A stretch of DNA of 64,000 bases from Agrococcus beijingensis (GTDB lineage Bacteria > Actinomycetota > Actinomycetes > Actinomycetales > Microbacteriaceae): the NCBI RefSeq assembly GCF_030758955.1, contig NZ_CP132360.1, positions 139,467 through 203,466 of the forward strand, in the 5' to 3' direction. Made by a program: the position numbers and the translations under genes. Of the stretch, positions 43,905-51,645 are shown piece by piece. The notes beneath the pieces are model-generated. The model made no database searches, was not told the origin of the DNA, and saw only the letters and a program-made list of their open reading frames with translations. The first letter of the stretch is position 1. Each line of letters begins with the position of its first letter.

Positions 43905-45641
43905 TCAGATCCGCGTGCCCCAGATGCCGTCGCACCACACGTTCTCGTTGAACGTGCCCTGGAACTCGCTCTTGCCGGTGATCTTCTGGACCGTCGCGTG
44001 GATCGCCTCGCGGCTCGGCATGTGCGCGTGCACGAGGGTCTTCACCATCGGCACGTCGACGAGGTGGTTCGGCTGGCAGAGCGAGACGAAGACGGTGGGC
44101 ACCTCGGCCGCGTACCAGGGGATCTCGGCGGCCATGGGCGACGACCACCGGATCCGCACCGATGCCTCCTGCGCGAAGCCGGTCACGTTCGCCACCACCA
44201 CGGCGGCGTCGTAGCGCTCGGTGTAGGCGCTGTTCGCCTCGTCGGCCATCACGGTGTGGAAGGCCACGCCCTCCTCGCCGTCCGCCCGCCGCTGGGCGGC
44301 GTCGCGGAAGACGTGCACCTCGAAGCCGGCCGCCTCGAGCTCCTCGCGGGCGATGTCGACGAAGTCGTGCTCGACGCCCGTGAAGTCGAAGGCGCCGCGG
44401 ATGCCGTAGAGGCGGATCCGCGGATGCGTCGCGGGGTCGAGCGGCAGGTTGCCCGCGGTGTCCTTCACGAGCGTCACCACCTTGTCGGCGATGTCGGCGG
44501 CGATCCGGTGGTGCTCCTGGGTGCCGATCGCGGCGAGCGCGGCGGGCGGCGGCACGAGCTCCTCGCGCGGCGTCCGATGCAGGCCGAGGGATGCCTTGAG
44601 GCCGAGGATGCGCTGCAGCGCCTCGTGCAGGCGGTCCGGGGAGATGACGCCGCTGCGCACCGCCTCGAGCGCGACCGCGAGGTCCTCCTCGGGATCGCGG
44701 AAGAAGAGGATCATGTCGCAGCCGGCGTTGATGGTGGCCGGGATCACCTCGCGTCGGGGGAGCGCCTGGGTGAGGCCGACCATCATCGACGCATCCGTGA
44801 GGATGAGCCCGTTGAAGCCGAGCTCGCCGCGCAGCAGATCCTGCAGCAGCTCAGGCGCGACGGTGGCGGGCATGATGTCGCGGTCCTCGATGCCCGGCCG
44901 CAGGTGCCGCGAGAGCTCGGGGGCGCCGATGTGGCCGATCATGATCGACTGCACGCCGTGGTCGATCATCTCGCGGTAGACCCGGCCGTCGCTCGCCCAC
45001 CACTCGTCCCACCCGAGGGTGTTGTAGCTGGTGACGACGTGCTGGTCTCGCTCGTCGATGCCGTCGCCGGGGAAGTGCTTCATGGCGGCAGCCGAGCCGT
45101 GGGCGCTCAGCCCGTCGAAGTAGGCCTTGGCGCGCTCGATGACGACGTCGGCGGTGTTGCCGAAGGAGCGCGTGCTGACGACGGTGTTGCGCCAGTTGCG
45201 GTGGATGTCGACGATCGGCGCGAAGGCCCAGTTGCAGCCGAGGGCGGCGGTCTCGCGCCCGGCGACGTCGCCGAGGTCGCGGGCGATGGATGCGTCGGGG
45301 TGGCTGCCGGCGGCGAGGTGCGTCGCGACCAGGGTGCCGTCGTCGATCGAGCCGAAGCCGCCCATCTCAGGGTTCGAGGCGACCAGCAGCGGCACCTTCG
45401 CGACGGACTGCGCGTAGCGGATGTGCTCCTGCACGGCCGCGGAGCCCGCGCCCATGTAGCGGATGCCGCCGACCCCGTACGCGCCGACCACGCGGTCGAG
45501 GTAGTCCTCGTCGAACCGCGTGTTGAGGTTGATGAACAGCTGGCCGACCTTCTGCTCGTCGGTGAGCGAGGCGATCGTCTCCTCCACCCACGCGACCGCG
45601 TCGTCATCGAGGTGGAACGGGGCCTTCGTCAGATCTGCCAT
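43905..45641 (-). CDS. Glycoside hydrolase family 3 protein (NagZ/beta-glucosidase-like)
   Basis: A 578-residue intracellular glycosidase without signal peptide. The GH3 barrel has KHFPGDGIDERDQH (residues 188-201), resembling the NagZ-type KHFPGHGxxxxDSH whose Asp-His pair is the acid/base, and the nucleophile in LILTDASM (Asp283). A second domain (about 370-578) is shorter than a full GH3 C-domain. It may remove N-acetylhexosamine, glucose or a uronide-linked residue; specificity is open. GGAG lies before the ATG at 45641. The promoter carries a LacI-type operator, so it is expressed with the uronate genes. Confidence 0.85.
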   Translation of the reverse strand: MADLTKAPFHLDDDAVAWVEETIASLTDEQKVGQLFINLNTRFDEDYLDRVVGAYGVGGIRYMGAGSAAVQEHIRYAQSVAKVPLLVASNPEMGGFGSIDDGTLVATHLAAGSHPDASIARDLGDVAGRETAALGCNWAFAPIVDIHRNWRNTVVSTRSFGNTADVVIERAKAYFDGLSAHGSAAAMKHFPGDGIDERDQHVVTSYNTLGWDEWWASDGRVYREMIDHGVQSIMIGHIGAPELSRHLRPGIEDRDIMPATVAPELLQDLLRGELGFNGLILTDASMMVGLTQALPRREVIPATINAGCDMILFFRDPEEDLAVALEAVRSGVISPDRLHEALQRILGLKASLGLHRTPREELVPPPAALAAIGTQEHHRIAADIADKVVTLVKDTAGNLPLDPATHPRIRLYGIRGAFDFTGVEHDFVDIAREELEAAGFEVHVFRDAAQRRADGEEGVAFHTVMADEANSAYTERYDAAVVVANVTGFAQEASVRIRWSSPMAAEIPWYAAEVPTVFVSLCQPNHLVDVPMVKTLVHAHMPSREAIHATVQKITGKSEFQGTFNENVWCDGIWGTRI

Positions 45642-45675
45642 CGCGGCTCCTTCGCCATGTCGTCGGTGAGTCGTC

Positions 45676-45704
45676 ATCATCCCATCCTCGAATCGTCGGA
45701 TCAA
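45676..45704 (-). promoter_or_regulatory. Predicted promoter of the GH3 gene
   Basis: On the minus strand TTGATC (45704-45699) and GATGAT (45681-45676) are -35 and -10 with a 17-bp spacer. The -35 lies within the operator arm at 45702-45711. Confidence 0.5.
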
Positions 45705-45715
45705 CCGGTTGCCAA
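45699..45715 (-). promoter_or_regulatory. LacI-type operator at the GH3 promoter
   Basis: The core CAACCGGTTG (45702-45711) is a perfect palindrome; the half GGTTGCCAA (45707-45715) matches the consensus fully, the other half less well. Confidence 0.6.
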
Positions 45716-45765
45716 ATCTCGCTGAACAGCCTGCAAAGCCACGGGTGACCCGATGTGCGCATTGC

Positions 45766-45774
45766 TTGGCAACC
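45766..45774 (+). promoter_or_regulatory. LacI-type operator half-site
   Basis: TTGGCAACC is a perfect half-site with no matching right arm. Its centre is 23 bp upstream of the next full operator, close to the 24-bp spacing seen before dctP. Confidence 0.4.
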
Positions 45775-45788
45775 TCGTGGAAAAACTT

Positions 45789-45806
45789 TTGGCAACCGCT
45801 TGCACA
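45789..45806 (+). promoter_or_regulatory. LacI-type operator of the TIM-Gfo-Gfo-ABC operon
   Basis: TTGGCAACCGCTTGCACA is near-palindromic about 45797/45798. Its right arm supplies the -35 hexamer of the promoter below. Confidence 0.65.
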
Positions 45807-45828
45807 GACGCGCGGGCGGCCGTAGAGT
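45800..45828 (+). promoter_or_regulatory. Predicted promoter of the TIM-Gfo-Gfo-ABC operon
   Basis: TTGCAC (45800-45805) and TAGAGT (45823-45828) have the optimal 17-bp spacer. Transcription would begin near 45835, about 45 nt before the first ATG. Confidence 0.6.
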
Positions 45829-45880
45829 TGCGGCCAGTCGCCACATCGGCGGCGCATGATCACTCGAAGGCGAGGCGACG

Positions 45881-46723
45881 ATGACGACGCGAACGTGGAC
45901 ACTCTCGGGCTTCGGCGACGAGATCGATCCGGATCCCCGCGTGCAGGTCGCCGTGCTCAAGGCGCTGGGCGCGCAGCACATCGAGGTCCGCAGCGCCTGG
46001 GGCGTGAACGTCGTCGAGTTCGACGACGCGCAGCTCGACGAGCTCGCCGCGATCCTCCGCGAGGCGGGCATGGGCGTCAGCGCCGTCGCCTCGCCCATCG
46101 GCAAGGTCGACGTCGCGCTCGACCCGCAGCTCGAGGTCGCGCGGCTGCGCCGCATCATCCGGGTCGCGCAGGCGCTCGGGACCGACCGCATCCGCGTCTT
46201 CTCGTTCTTCCGCGCCGAAGGCGTGCCGGTCGAGAGCATCCGCGACGACGTCATCGCCGCCATGCGCCTGCTGGCGGCCGAGGCCGAGTCGGCCGGCGTC
46301 GTGCTGCTGCACGAGAACGAGAAGGACATCTACGGCGACACCCCGGAGCGCGTGCTCGACCTGGTCGAGGCCGTCGGATCGCCGGCGCTGCGCCTCGCCT
46401 GGGACAGCGCCAACTTCGTGCAGGTCGGCGTGGCCCGCCCGCACGACGACGGCTTCGCCATGCTCGCGCCCTACGTCGAGTACCTGCAGGTCAAGGATGC
46501 GCTGGCCGCCTCGGGCGAGGTCGTGCCGGCCGGTCAGGGCCAGGGCCAGGTGGCCGACACCGTGCGCGCTCTGCGCGACGCCGGCTACGAGGGCTTCGTG
46601 TCGCTCGAGCCGCACCTCGCCGAGGGCCACGAGCTCGGCGGCTTCTCGGGCCCGACGGCATTCGGCGAGGCCGCCCGCGCGCTGCAGGGGATCCTGCGCG
46701 AGCTGGAGATCGAGACGCGATGA
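45881..46723 (+). CDS. TIM-barrel sugar isomerase/epimerase-like protein (AP_endonuc_2 family)
   Basis: A 280-residue protein of the xylose isomerase-like TIM-barrel family. It shows FGDEIDPDPRVQVAVLKALGAQHIEVRSAWG, the metal-site residues in LHENEKDIYGDTPERVLDLV, LRLAWDSANF and FVSLEPHL. These have metal-bound keto-enol chemistry in common, as isomerases, epimerases or 3-keto-glycoside lyases. It is the first gene of an operon whose next two genes overlap by ATGA. The partner Gfo/Idh enzymes make a role in 3-keto-sugar cleavage plausible, but sequence alone cannot tell. Confidence 0.8.
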   Translation: MTTRTWTLSGFGDEIDPDPRVQVAVLKALGAQHIEVRSAWGVNVVEFDDAQLDELAAILREAGMGVSAVASPIGKVDVALDPQLEVARLRRIIRVAQALGTDRIRVFSFFRAEGVPVESIRDDVIAAMRLLAAEAESAGVVLLHENEKDIYGDTPERVLDLVEAVGSPALRLAWDSANFVQVGVARPHDDGFAMLAPYVEYLQVKDALAASGEVVPAGQGQGQVADTVRALRDAGYEGFVSLEPHLAEGHELGGFSGPTAFGEAARALQGILRELEIETR

Positions 46724-47748
46724 CCCCCGTGCGGGCAGCGGTGATCGGCTGCGGCGACATCTCGATCGTGCACCTGGAGGCCATCGCCAAGCGCGACGGC
46801 ACGGTGCTCGTCGGGGTCGCCGATGTGGATCCCGGCCGCCGCTCGGCGACCGCCGCCCAGTGGGACGTGCCCGGCTTCGCGAGCGTCGACGAGCTCATCG
46901 CGGCCGTGCGACCCGATGTCGTGCACGTCTGCACCCCGCACGACCAGCACGAGCCCGTTGCCGTCGCGGCGCTCGCCGCCGGCGTGCACGTGCTCACCGA
47001 GAAGCCGCTCGCCGACTCGCCCGCCGCGGGCGAGGCGATCGCCGCGGCAGCCGCCGCGAGCGGCGCGAAGCTCGCCGTCTGCTTCCAGAACCGCTACAAC
47101 GCGCCCGTGCAGGCAACCCAGCGGCTGCTCGCCTCCGGCGAGCTCGGCGCCGTGCGGGGCGCCGCCGCGACCGTGCTCTGGCACCGGCTGCCCGACTACT
47201 ACCTCGACCGCCCGTGGCGCGGCACCTGGGCGGGCGGCGGCGGAGGCCTGTTGATGAACCAGGCGATCCACACCCTCGACCTCCTGCAGTGGCTGCTCGG
47301 CCCGGTCGCCGACGTCGCCGGCCACGCCGCGACCCGCGCGCTCGCCGACGTCATCGAGGTCGAGGACACCGCCGAGCTGCGGCTGCGCCACGAGAGCGGC
47401 GCGACCAGCGTGCTCTACGCCACGCTCGGCCACGCGGCGAACTCGCCCGTGACGATCGAGATCGTCACCGAGCACGCGACCCTCACCCTGCGCGGCGACC
47501 TCACGGTCGAGCACGCCGACGGCCGGGTCGAGACCGTGCGGGAGCGCGAGTCGGCGGGCGGCGGGCGCGCCTACTGGGGCGTCTCGCACGAGCTGCTCAT
47601 CGACGACTTCCACGCGAGCCTCGCCGATCCCGATCCCTTCTGGATCGGCGCCGACGCGGGCCTCGCCACCCTCTCCACCATCACTGCGGTGTACGACAGC
47701 TCCTTCCCCGAGCGAGCTCGTGCGACCGTGCGAAAGGACGCAGCATGA
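46720..47748 (+). CDS. Gfo/Idh/MocA family oxidoreductase
   Basis: A 342-residue NAD(P)-dependent oxidoreductase. The Rossmann start is VIGCGDISIVHLEAIAKRD, the family motif EKPLADSPAAGEA (about residues 92-104, with the catalytic Lys) and the C-terminal alpha/beta substrate domain with WRGTWAGGGGGLLMNQAIHTLDLLQWLLG, in which the His of the xxxxH-x2-D motif sits. The ATG at 46720 overlaps the upstream stop (ATGA). Such enzymes oxidise a sugar or inositol hydroxyl, or reduce a keto group. The second copy follows with another ATGA overlap, so a paired oxidation-reduction cycle is possible. Confidence 0.87.
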   Translation: MTPVRAAVIGCGDISIVHLEAIAKRDGTVLVGVADVDPGRRSATAAQWDVPGFASVDELIAAVRPDVVHVCTPHDQHEPVAVAALAAGVHVLTEKPLADSPAAGEAIAAAAAASGAKLAVCFQNRYNAPVQATQRLLASGELGAVRGAAATVLWHRLPDYYLDRPWRGTWAGGGGGLLMNQAIHTLDLLQWLLGPVADVAGHAATRALADVIEVEDTAELRLRHESGATSVLYATLGHAANSPVTIEIVTEHATLTLRGDLTVEHADGRVETVRERESAGGGRAYWGVSHELLIDDFHASLADPDPFWIGADAGLATLSTITAVYDSSFPERARATVRKDAA

Positions 47749-48911
47749 GCGACAAGGTCAGGATCGGCATCATCGGGTTCGGCGCCCAGGGCTCGATGTA
47801 CGCGAAGTTCATCGCCGACGGCATGGTGCCCAGCATGGAGATCGGCGCGATCGCCGATCACAGCGAGGAGCGCCGGGCGAAGGCCGCAGAGCTCTACCCG
47901 GGGGTCGCGCTGCACGAGAGCCTCGACACCGTGCTCACGAGCGGCGAGGTCGACGCCATCGTCACCACCGTGCCGCACTTCCTGCACCCCGAGATGGGCA
48001 TCGCCGCACTCGAGGCCGGCATCCACGCGCTGGTCGAGAAGCCCGCGGGCGTCTACACGAAGCAGGTCGCCGAGCTCAATGCGCTCGCCGCCTCGAAGCC
48101 CGAGCTGACCTTCGGCATCATGTTCAACCAGCGCAACAACCCGCTGTACAAGCGGCTCAAGGAGATCGTCGACAACGGCGAGATCGGCGACATCCGTCGC
48201 ACGAACTGGATCATCACCACCTGGTGGCGCCCGCAGGGCTACTACGACCAGAGCGACTGGCGCGCTACGTGGGGCGGCGAGGGCGGCGGCGTGCTCGTCA
48301 ACCAGGCCCCGCACCAGCTCGACCTCTGGCAGTGGATCTGCGGCGTGCCGAAGTCGGTCTACGCCAAGGTCGCCTATGGCTTCCGTCGCGACATCGCGGT
48401 CGAGGACGAGGTGACCGCCGTGGTCGACTACGGCAACGGCGCCACCGGCGTGTTCGTGACGGCCACGCACGACATCACCGGCACCGACCGCTTCGAGATC
48501 CTCGGCGACAAGGGCAAGATCGTCGTCGAGAACTCGAAGACGGCCACCGTGACCCGCCTGAAGAAGCCCGAGCGCGAGCTCAGCGAGGCGATGAGCATGG
48601 ACGACGTGATGCGCATGTTCATGGGCGACTTCGACGCGACCGAGCTCTACACCACCGAGGTCATCGAGTTCGACTCCCCGTGGGGCGAGCAGCACTCGGG
48701 CGTGCTCGAGGACTTCGCGCAGAGCGTGCTCACGGGCGGCGAGCTGCTCGCGCCCGGAGCCGAGGGCATCAACGGCGTGCGCCTGGCCAACGCGATCCAC
48801 CTCTCGAGCTGGACCGGCCGTGAGGTCGGGCTCGACTTCGACGAGGACGAGTACCTCGCCGAGCTCAACAGCCGCATCGCCGAGGAGGGCAAGTTCCCGG
48901 TCCGATCCTGA
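47745..48911 (+). CDS. Gfo/Idh/MocA family oxidoreductase, second copy
   Basis: A 388-residue enzyme of the same family but distinct in sequence. It shows IIGFGAQGSMYAKFIADG, the catalytic EKPAGVYTKQVAELN, MFNQRNNPLYKRLKEIVDNGEIGDI, and WRATWGGEGGGVLVNQAPHQLDLWQWICG with the conserved His. The longer C-terminus (FDATELYTTEVIEFDSPWGEQHSGVLEDFAQ) is that of larger members acting on glycosides. AAAGGA precedes the ATG at 47745, which overlaps the previous stop. A 180-bp gap with a hairpin separates it from the ABC transporter genes. Confidence 0.87.
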   Translation: MSDKVRIGIIGFGAQGSMYAKFIADGMVPSMEIGAIADHSEERRAKAAELYPGVALHESLDTVLTSGEVDAIVTTVPHFLHPEMGIAALEAGIHALVEKPAGVYTKQVAELNALAASKPELTFGIMFNQRNNPLYKRLKEIVDNGEIGDIRRTNWIITTWWRPQGYYDQSDWRATWGGEGGGVLVNQAPHQLDLWQWICGVPKSVYAKVAYGFRRDIAVEDEVTAVVDYGNGATGVFVTATHDITGTDRFEILGDKGKIVVENSKTATVTRLKKPERELSEAMSMDDVMRMFMGDFDATELYTTEVIEFDSPWGEQHSGVLEDFAQSVLTGGELLAPGAEGINGVRLANAIHLSSWTGREVGLDFDEDEYLAELNSRIAEEGKFPVRS

Positions 48912-48975
48912 GACCAGGCCGCGGCAGGCACGCCAAGTCCTCAGGACCGGCTGCCCGCCTGTCGCGGCCGACACA

Positions 48976-49002
48976 CCGCCGGTCCTCACCTCTGACCGGC
49001 GG
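48976..49002. terminator. Intercistronic hairpin before the ABC binding-protein gene
   Basis: CCGCCGGTC (48976-48984) pairs with GACCGGCGG (48994-49002), perfect 9-bp stem and 9-nt loop. It lies in the 180-bp gap and may end part of the upstream transcript or protect the 3' end of the Gfo message. Confidence 0.5.
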
Positions 49003-49091
49003 GCAGCGGCGGCGAGAGCCGCGGGCAGCCGAGCACGACCAGCAAGTCCCAGCACCATCCACTCGAAGACGAGTCACCCCCAGGAGAGACA

Positions 49092-50633
49092 ATGAAGTTT
49101 CGCACCCCAGTGACGGCAGCCGCCGTCCTCACCGCCGCCGGGCTCGTGCTCAGCGGCTGCGCCGCAGGCGCACCGGAGCCCGCCGCCAGCGGTGACGCAT
49201 CCGCACCCACGCAGACGCTCACGATCGGCGCGGTCGCCGACATCACCGACTGGGACCCCGCGCAGGCCCACGTCGGCCACCTGCTGCAGCCCTACCAGGC
49301 CGCGTACGACACGCTGCTGCTGCGCGAGCCCGACGGCACGCTGGCACCCATGCTCGCGACCGAGTGGACCTACGACGAGACGAACACGCAGCTCACGCTC
49401 GAGCTGCGCACCGACGTCACCTTCAGCGACGGCGAGGCGTTCGACGCCGAGGCCGTGGTGGCGAACTTCGAGCACTTCAAGGCCGAGAACGGCCGCCAGG
49501 GCGCCCAGCTCGCGAGCTTCGAGTCGGCGACCGCCGTCGACGCCGACACCGTCGAGATCACGCTCACCGAGCCCGACCCCGCCTTCACCTACTTCCTGAG
49601 CCAGGCAGCCGGCCTGATGGGCAGCCCGGCCGCGCTCGACGGCGACGCGATCGGCGCAGCCCCCGTCGGCTCCGGCCCCTACGTGATGGACACGGCGTCG
49701 ACGGTCGCCGGCTCGCAGTACGTCTTCACCGCGCGCGAGGACTACTGGAACCCCGACCTGCAGAAGTTCGCGGGCATCACCTTCAAGTTCCTGGTCGACA
49801 ACGCCGCACGCGCCAACGCGCTGGTCTCCGGCCAGATCAACGCGGCGCTGATCGACGCACGCTCGACCGCGCAGGTCGACGGCGCGGGCCTCGAGCGCAT
49901 CGCCTACCCGACCGACTGGGTCGGGCTGCTGCTGCTCGACCGCGACGGCACCATCGTGCCCGAGCTCGCCGACGTGCGCGTGCGCCAGGCGATCAACCAC
50001 GCGCTCGACCGCGAGGCCCTGCTCGAGGCGCTCCAGCTCGGCTACGGCACGCCCACCGCGCAGCCGTTCGGCCCGGAGTCGGGCGCGTTCGACGAGGAGC
50101 TCGAGAACGCCTACCCGTACGACCCGGAGCGCGCTCGCGAGCTGCTCGCCGAGGCCGGCTACGCGGATGGCTTCACGATGTCGGCGCCGAGCGTCAGCGC
50201 CTTCGAGATCTTCTTCGCCACCATCGGCCAGCAGCTGTCCGAGGTCGGCATCACGCTGCAGGCGGAGGCGGTGCCCGACCAGGACCTCGTCTCCGAGATC
50301 GCCAGCGGCAACCACCCGTCGGCGTTCTTCTTCCTCTTCCAGGGCGAGGCGTGGGTGGCGATCAACCAGATCATCTCGACCGATGCGCTCTACAACTCGC
50401 TCGACAGCACCACGCCCGAGCTGCAGACGCTGATCGACCAGGTGCAGGCGGCCAAGACCGACGAGGAGCTCGAAGCCGCTGCGGTGGAGGTCAACCGCTA
50501 CGTCGTCGAGCAGGCCTGGTTCGCTCCGCTGTACCGCCCCGACCAGCTGTTCTACACGGATGCGACGGTCACCGTCGAGCCGCAGGTGCAGCAGGCGGTC
50601 CCGTCCATCTACAACTTCGCTCCGGCGCAGTAG
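49092..50633 (+). CDS. ABC transporter solute-binding lipoprotein, peptide/oligosaccharide type (family 5)
   Basis: A 513-residue lipoprotein with signal MKFRTPVTAAAVLTAAGLVL and lipobox LSGC (Cys23). The fold is SBP family 5: TIGAVADITDWDPAQAHVGHLLQPYQAAYDTL, LTLELRTDVTFSDGEAFDAEAVV, SGPYVMD and VRQAINHALDREALL. Despite the dipeptide name, members with sugar operons import oligosaccharides or glycosides. AGGAGAG at 49082-49088 is the ribosome site. It lies downstream of the Gfo genes and upstream of two permease genes, with a GNRA hairpin between. Confidence 0.92.
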   Translation: MKFRTPVTAAAVLTAAGLVLSGCAAGAPEPAASGDASAPTQTLTIGAVADITDWDPAQAHVGHLLQPYQAAYDTLLLREPDGTLAPMLATEWTYDETNTQLTLELRTDVTFSDGEAFDAEAVVANFEHFKAENGRQGAQLASFESATAVDADTVEITLTEPDPAFTYFLSQAAGLMGSPAALDGDAIGAAPVGSGPYVMDTASTVAGSQYVFTAREDYWNPDLQKFAGITFKFLVDNAARANALVSGQINAALIDARSTAQVDGAGLERIAYPTDWVGLLLLDRDGTIVPELADVRVRQAINHALDREALLEALQLGYGTPTAQPFGPESGAFDEELENAYPYDPERARELLAEAGYADGFTMSAPSVSAFEIFFATIGQQLSEVGITLQAEAVPDQDLVSEIASGNHPSAFFFLFQGEAWVAINQIISTDALYNSLDSTTPELQTLIDQVQAAKTDEELEAAAVEVNRYVVEQAWFAPLYRPDQLFYTDATVTVEPQVQQAVPSIYNFAPAQ

Positions 50634-50640
50634 CACCCCC

Positions 50641-50670
50641 TGTGGAGGGCGGGGCGACCCGCCCTCCACA
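50641..50670. terminator. 13-bp hairpin with GCGA tetraloop after the binding-protein gene
   Basis: TGTGGAGGGCGGG (50641-50653) and CCCGCCCTCCACA (50658-50670) pair perfectly around GCGA, a GNRA loop. It lies 7 bp after the stop and 34 bp before the permease ATG. Such hairpins can stabilise the binding-protein message or partly stop the polymerase, giving more binding protein than permease. Confidence 0.8.
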
Positions 50671-50703
50671 CCCCAAGCACCACGCATCGACAAGGGAGTC
50701 GAC

Positions 50704-51645
50704 ATGCTCACCTTCGCCCTCCGACGACTCGGATCAGGCCTCCTCCTGCTGGTCGTCATCAGCGCGCTCGCCTATGCCCTGATGTTCGCCTCCGGCACCA
50801 ACATCGCCCGCAACATCCTGGGCGAGACCGCGACCGAGGAGCAGGTGCTGCTGAAGCAGCAGGAGCTCGGTCTCGACCAGCCGCTCTGGCAGCGCTACCT
50901 GGCCTGGGCCGGCGGCGCGATCACCGGCAGCCTCGGCCGCTCCTGGTTCGGCGCCGAGACGGTCTCGCAGGCCGTGGCCACGCGGCTCCCCGTCACCCTC
51001 ACGGTGATGGTCGTCGCGATCATCTTCACCGCCCTGATCGCCCTCATCATCGGCGTGACCGCGGCCGTCAAGCGCGGCTGGCTCGACAAGGCCCTGCAGG
51101 TCTCCGCCGTCGTCGGGGACGCCATCCCGGGCTTCGTGCTGGCGATCCTGCTCGTGCTCGTCTTCGCGATCCAGCTCAAGTGGGTGCCGGCGGTGAGCAC
51201 CATCACACCGAACGCGCCGCCCTCCGCCTGGTTCCTCTCGCTGCTGCTGCCGGTGATCGCCATCGTCATCAACGCGGTGACCTCCAGCGCGCAGCAGATC
51301 CGCTCCGCCGTGATCAAGCAGTACGAGCGCGACTACGTGCGCACGCTGCGCAGCCGCGGCCTCGGTGAGCGCGAGATCCTCCTGAAGCACGTGCTGCGCG
51401 GGGCCAGCCCGGCCGGCCTGACCGTCTTGAGCCTGCAGTTCATCGGCATGCTCGGCGGCCTCGTGATCATCGAGAAGATCTTCGCCATCCCCGGCATCGG
51501 CAACCTGGCCGTGAGCGCCACCCAGCTGGGCGACGTCCCGGTCGTCATGGGTGTCGTGCTCTACACGGTCATCATCGTCGTCATCGTCAACCTGCTCGTC
51601 GATCTCCTGAACGGCTGGCTCAACCCGAAGGTGCGTGTCGCATGA
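50704..51645 (+). CDS. ABC transporter permease (DppB-like)
   Basis: A 313-residue integral membrane permease with six helices. The start MLTFALRRLGSGLLLLVVISALAYALMF is standard for DppB-type permeases, with the conserved cytoplasmic EAA loop RGLGEREILLKHVLRGA (about residues 221-237) that docks the ATPase. GITFxG-type loop: QLGLDQPLWQRYLAW. AAGGGAG just upstream selects the ATG at 50704. The stop overlaps the next gene's ATG (ATGA), fixing the operon. Confidence 0.92.
   Translation: MLTFALRRLGSGLLLLVVISALAYALMFASGTNIARNILGETATEEQVLLKQQELGLDQPLWQRYLAWAGGAITGSLGRSWFGAETVSQAVATRLPVTLTVMVVAIIFTALIALIIGVTAAVKRGWLDKALQVSAVVGDAIPGFVLAILLVLVFAIQLKWVPAVSTITPNAPPSAWFLSLLLPVIAIVINAVTSSAQQIRSAVIKQYERDYVRTLRSRGLGEREILLKHVLRGASPAGLTVLSLQFIGMLGGLVIIEKIFAIPGIGNLAVSATQLGDVPVVMGVVLYTVIIVVIVNLLVDLLNGWLNPKVRVA

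Noticed and set aside
43905..45641. Secreted GH3 enzyme
   Set aside because: There is no signal peptide or lipobox after the chosen start, and longer starts upstream lack a ribosome site and a hydrophobic core.
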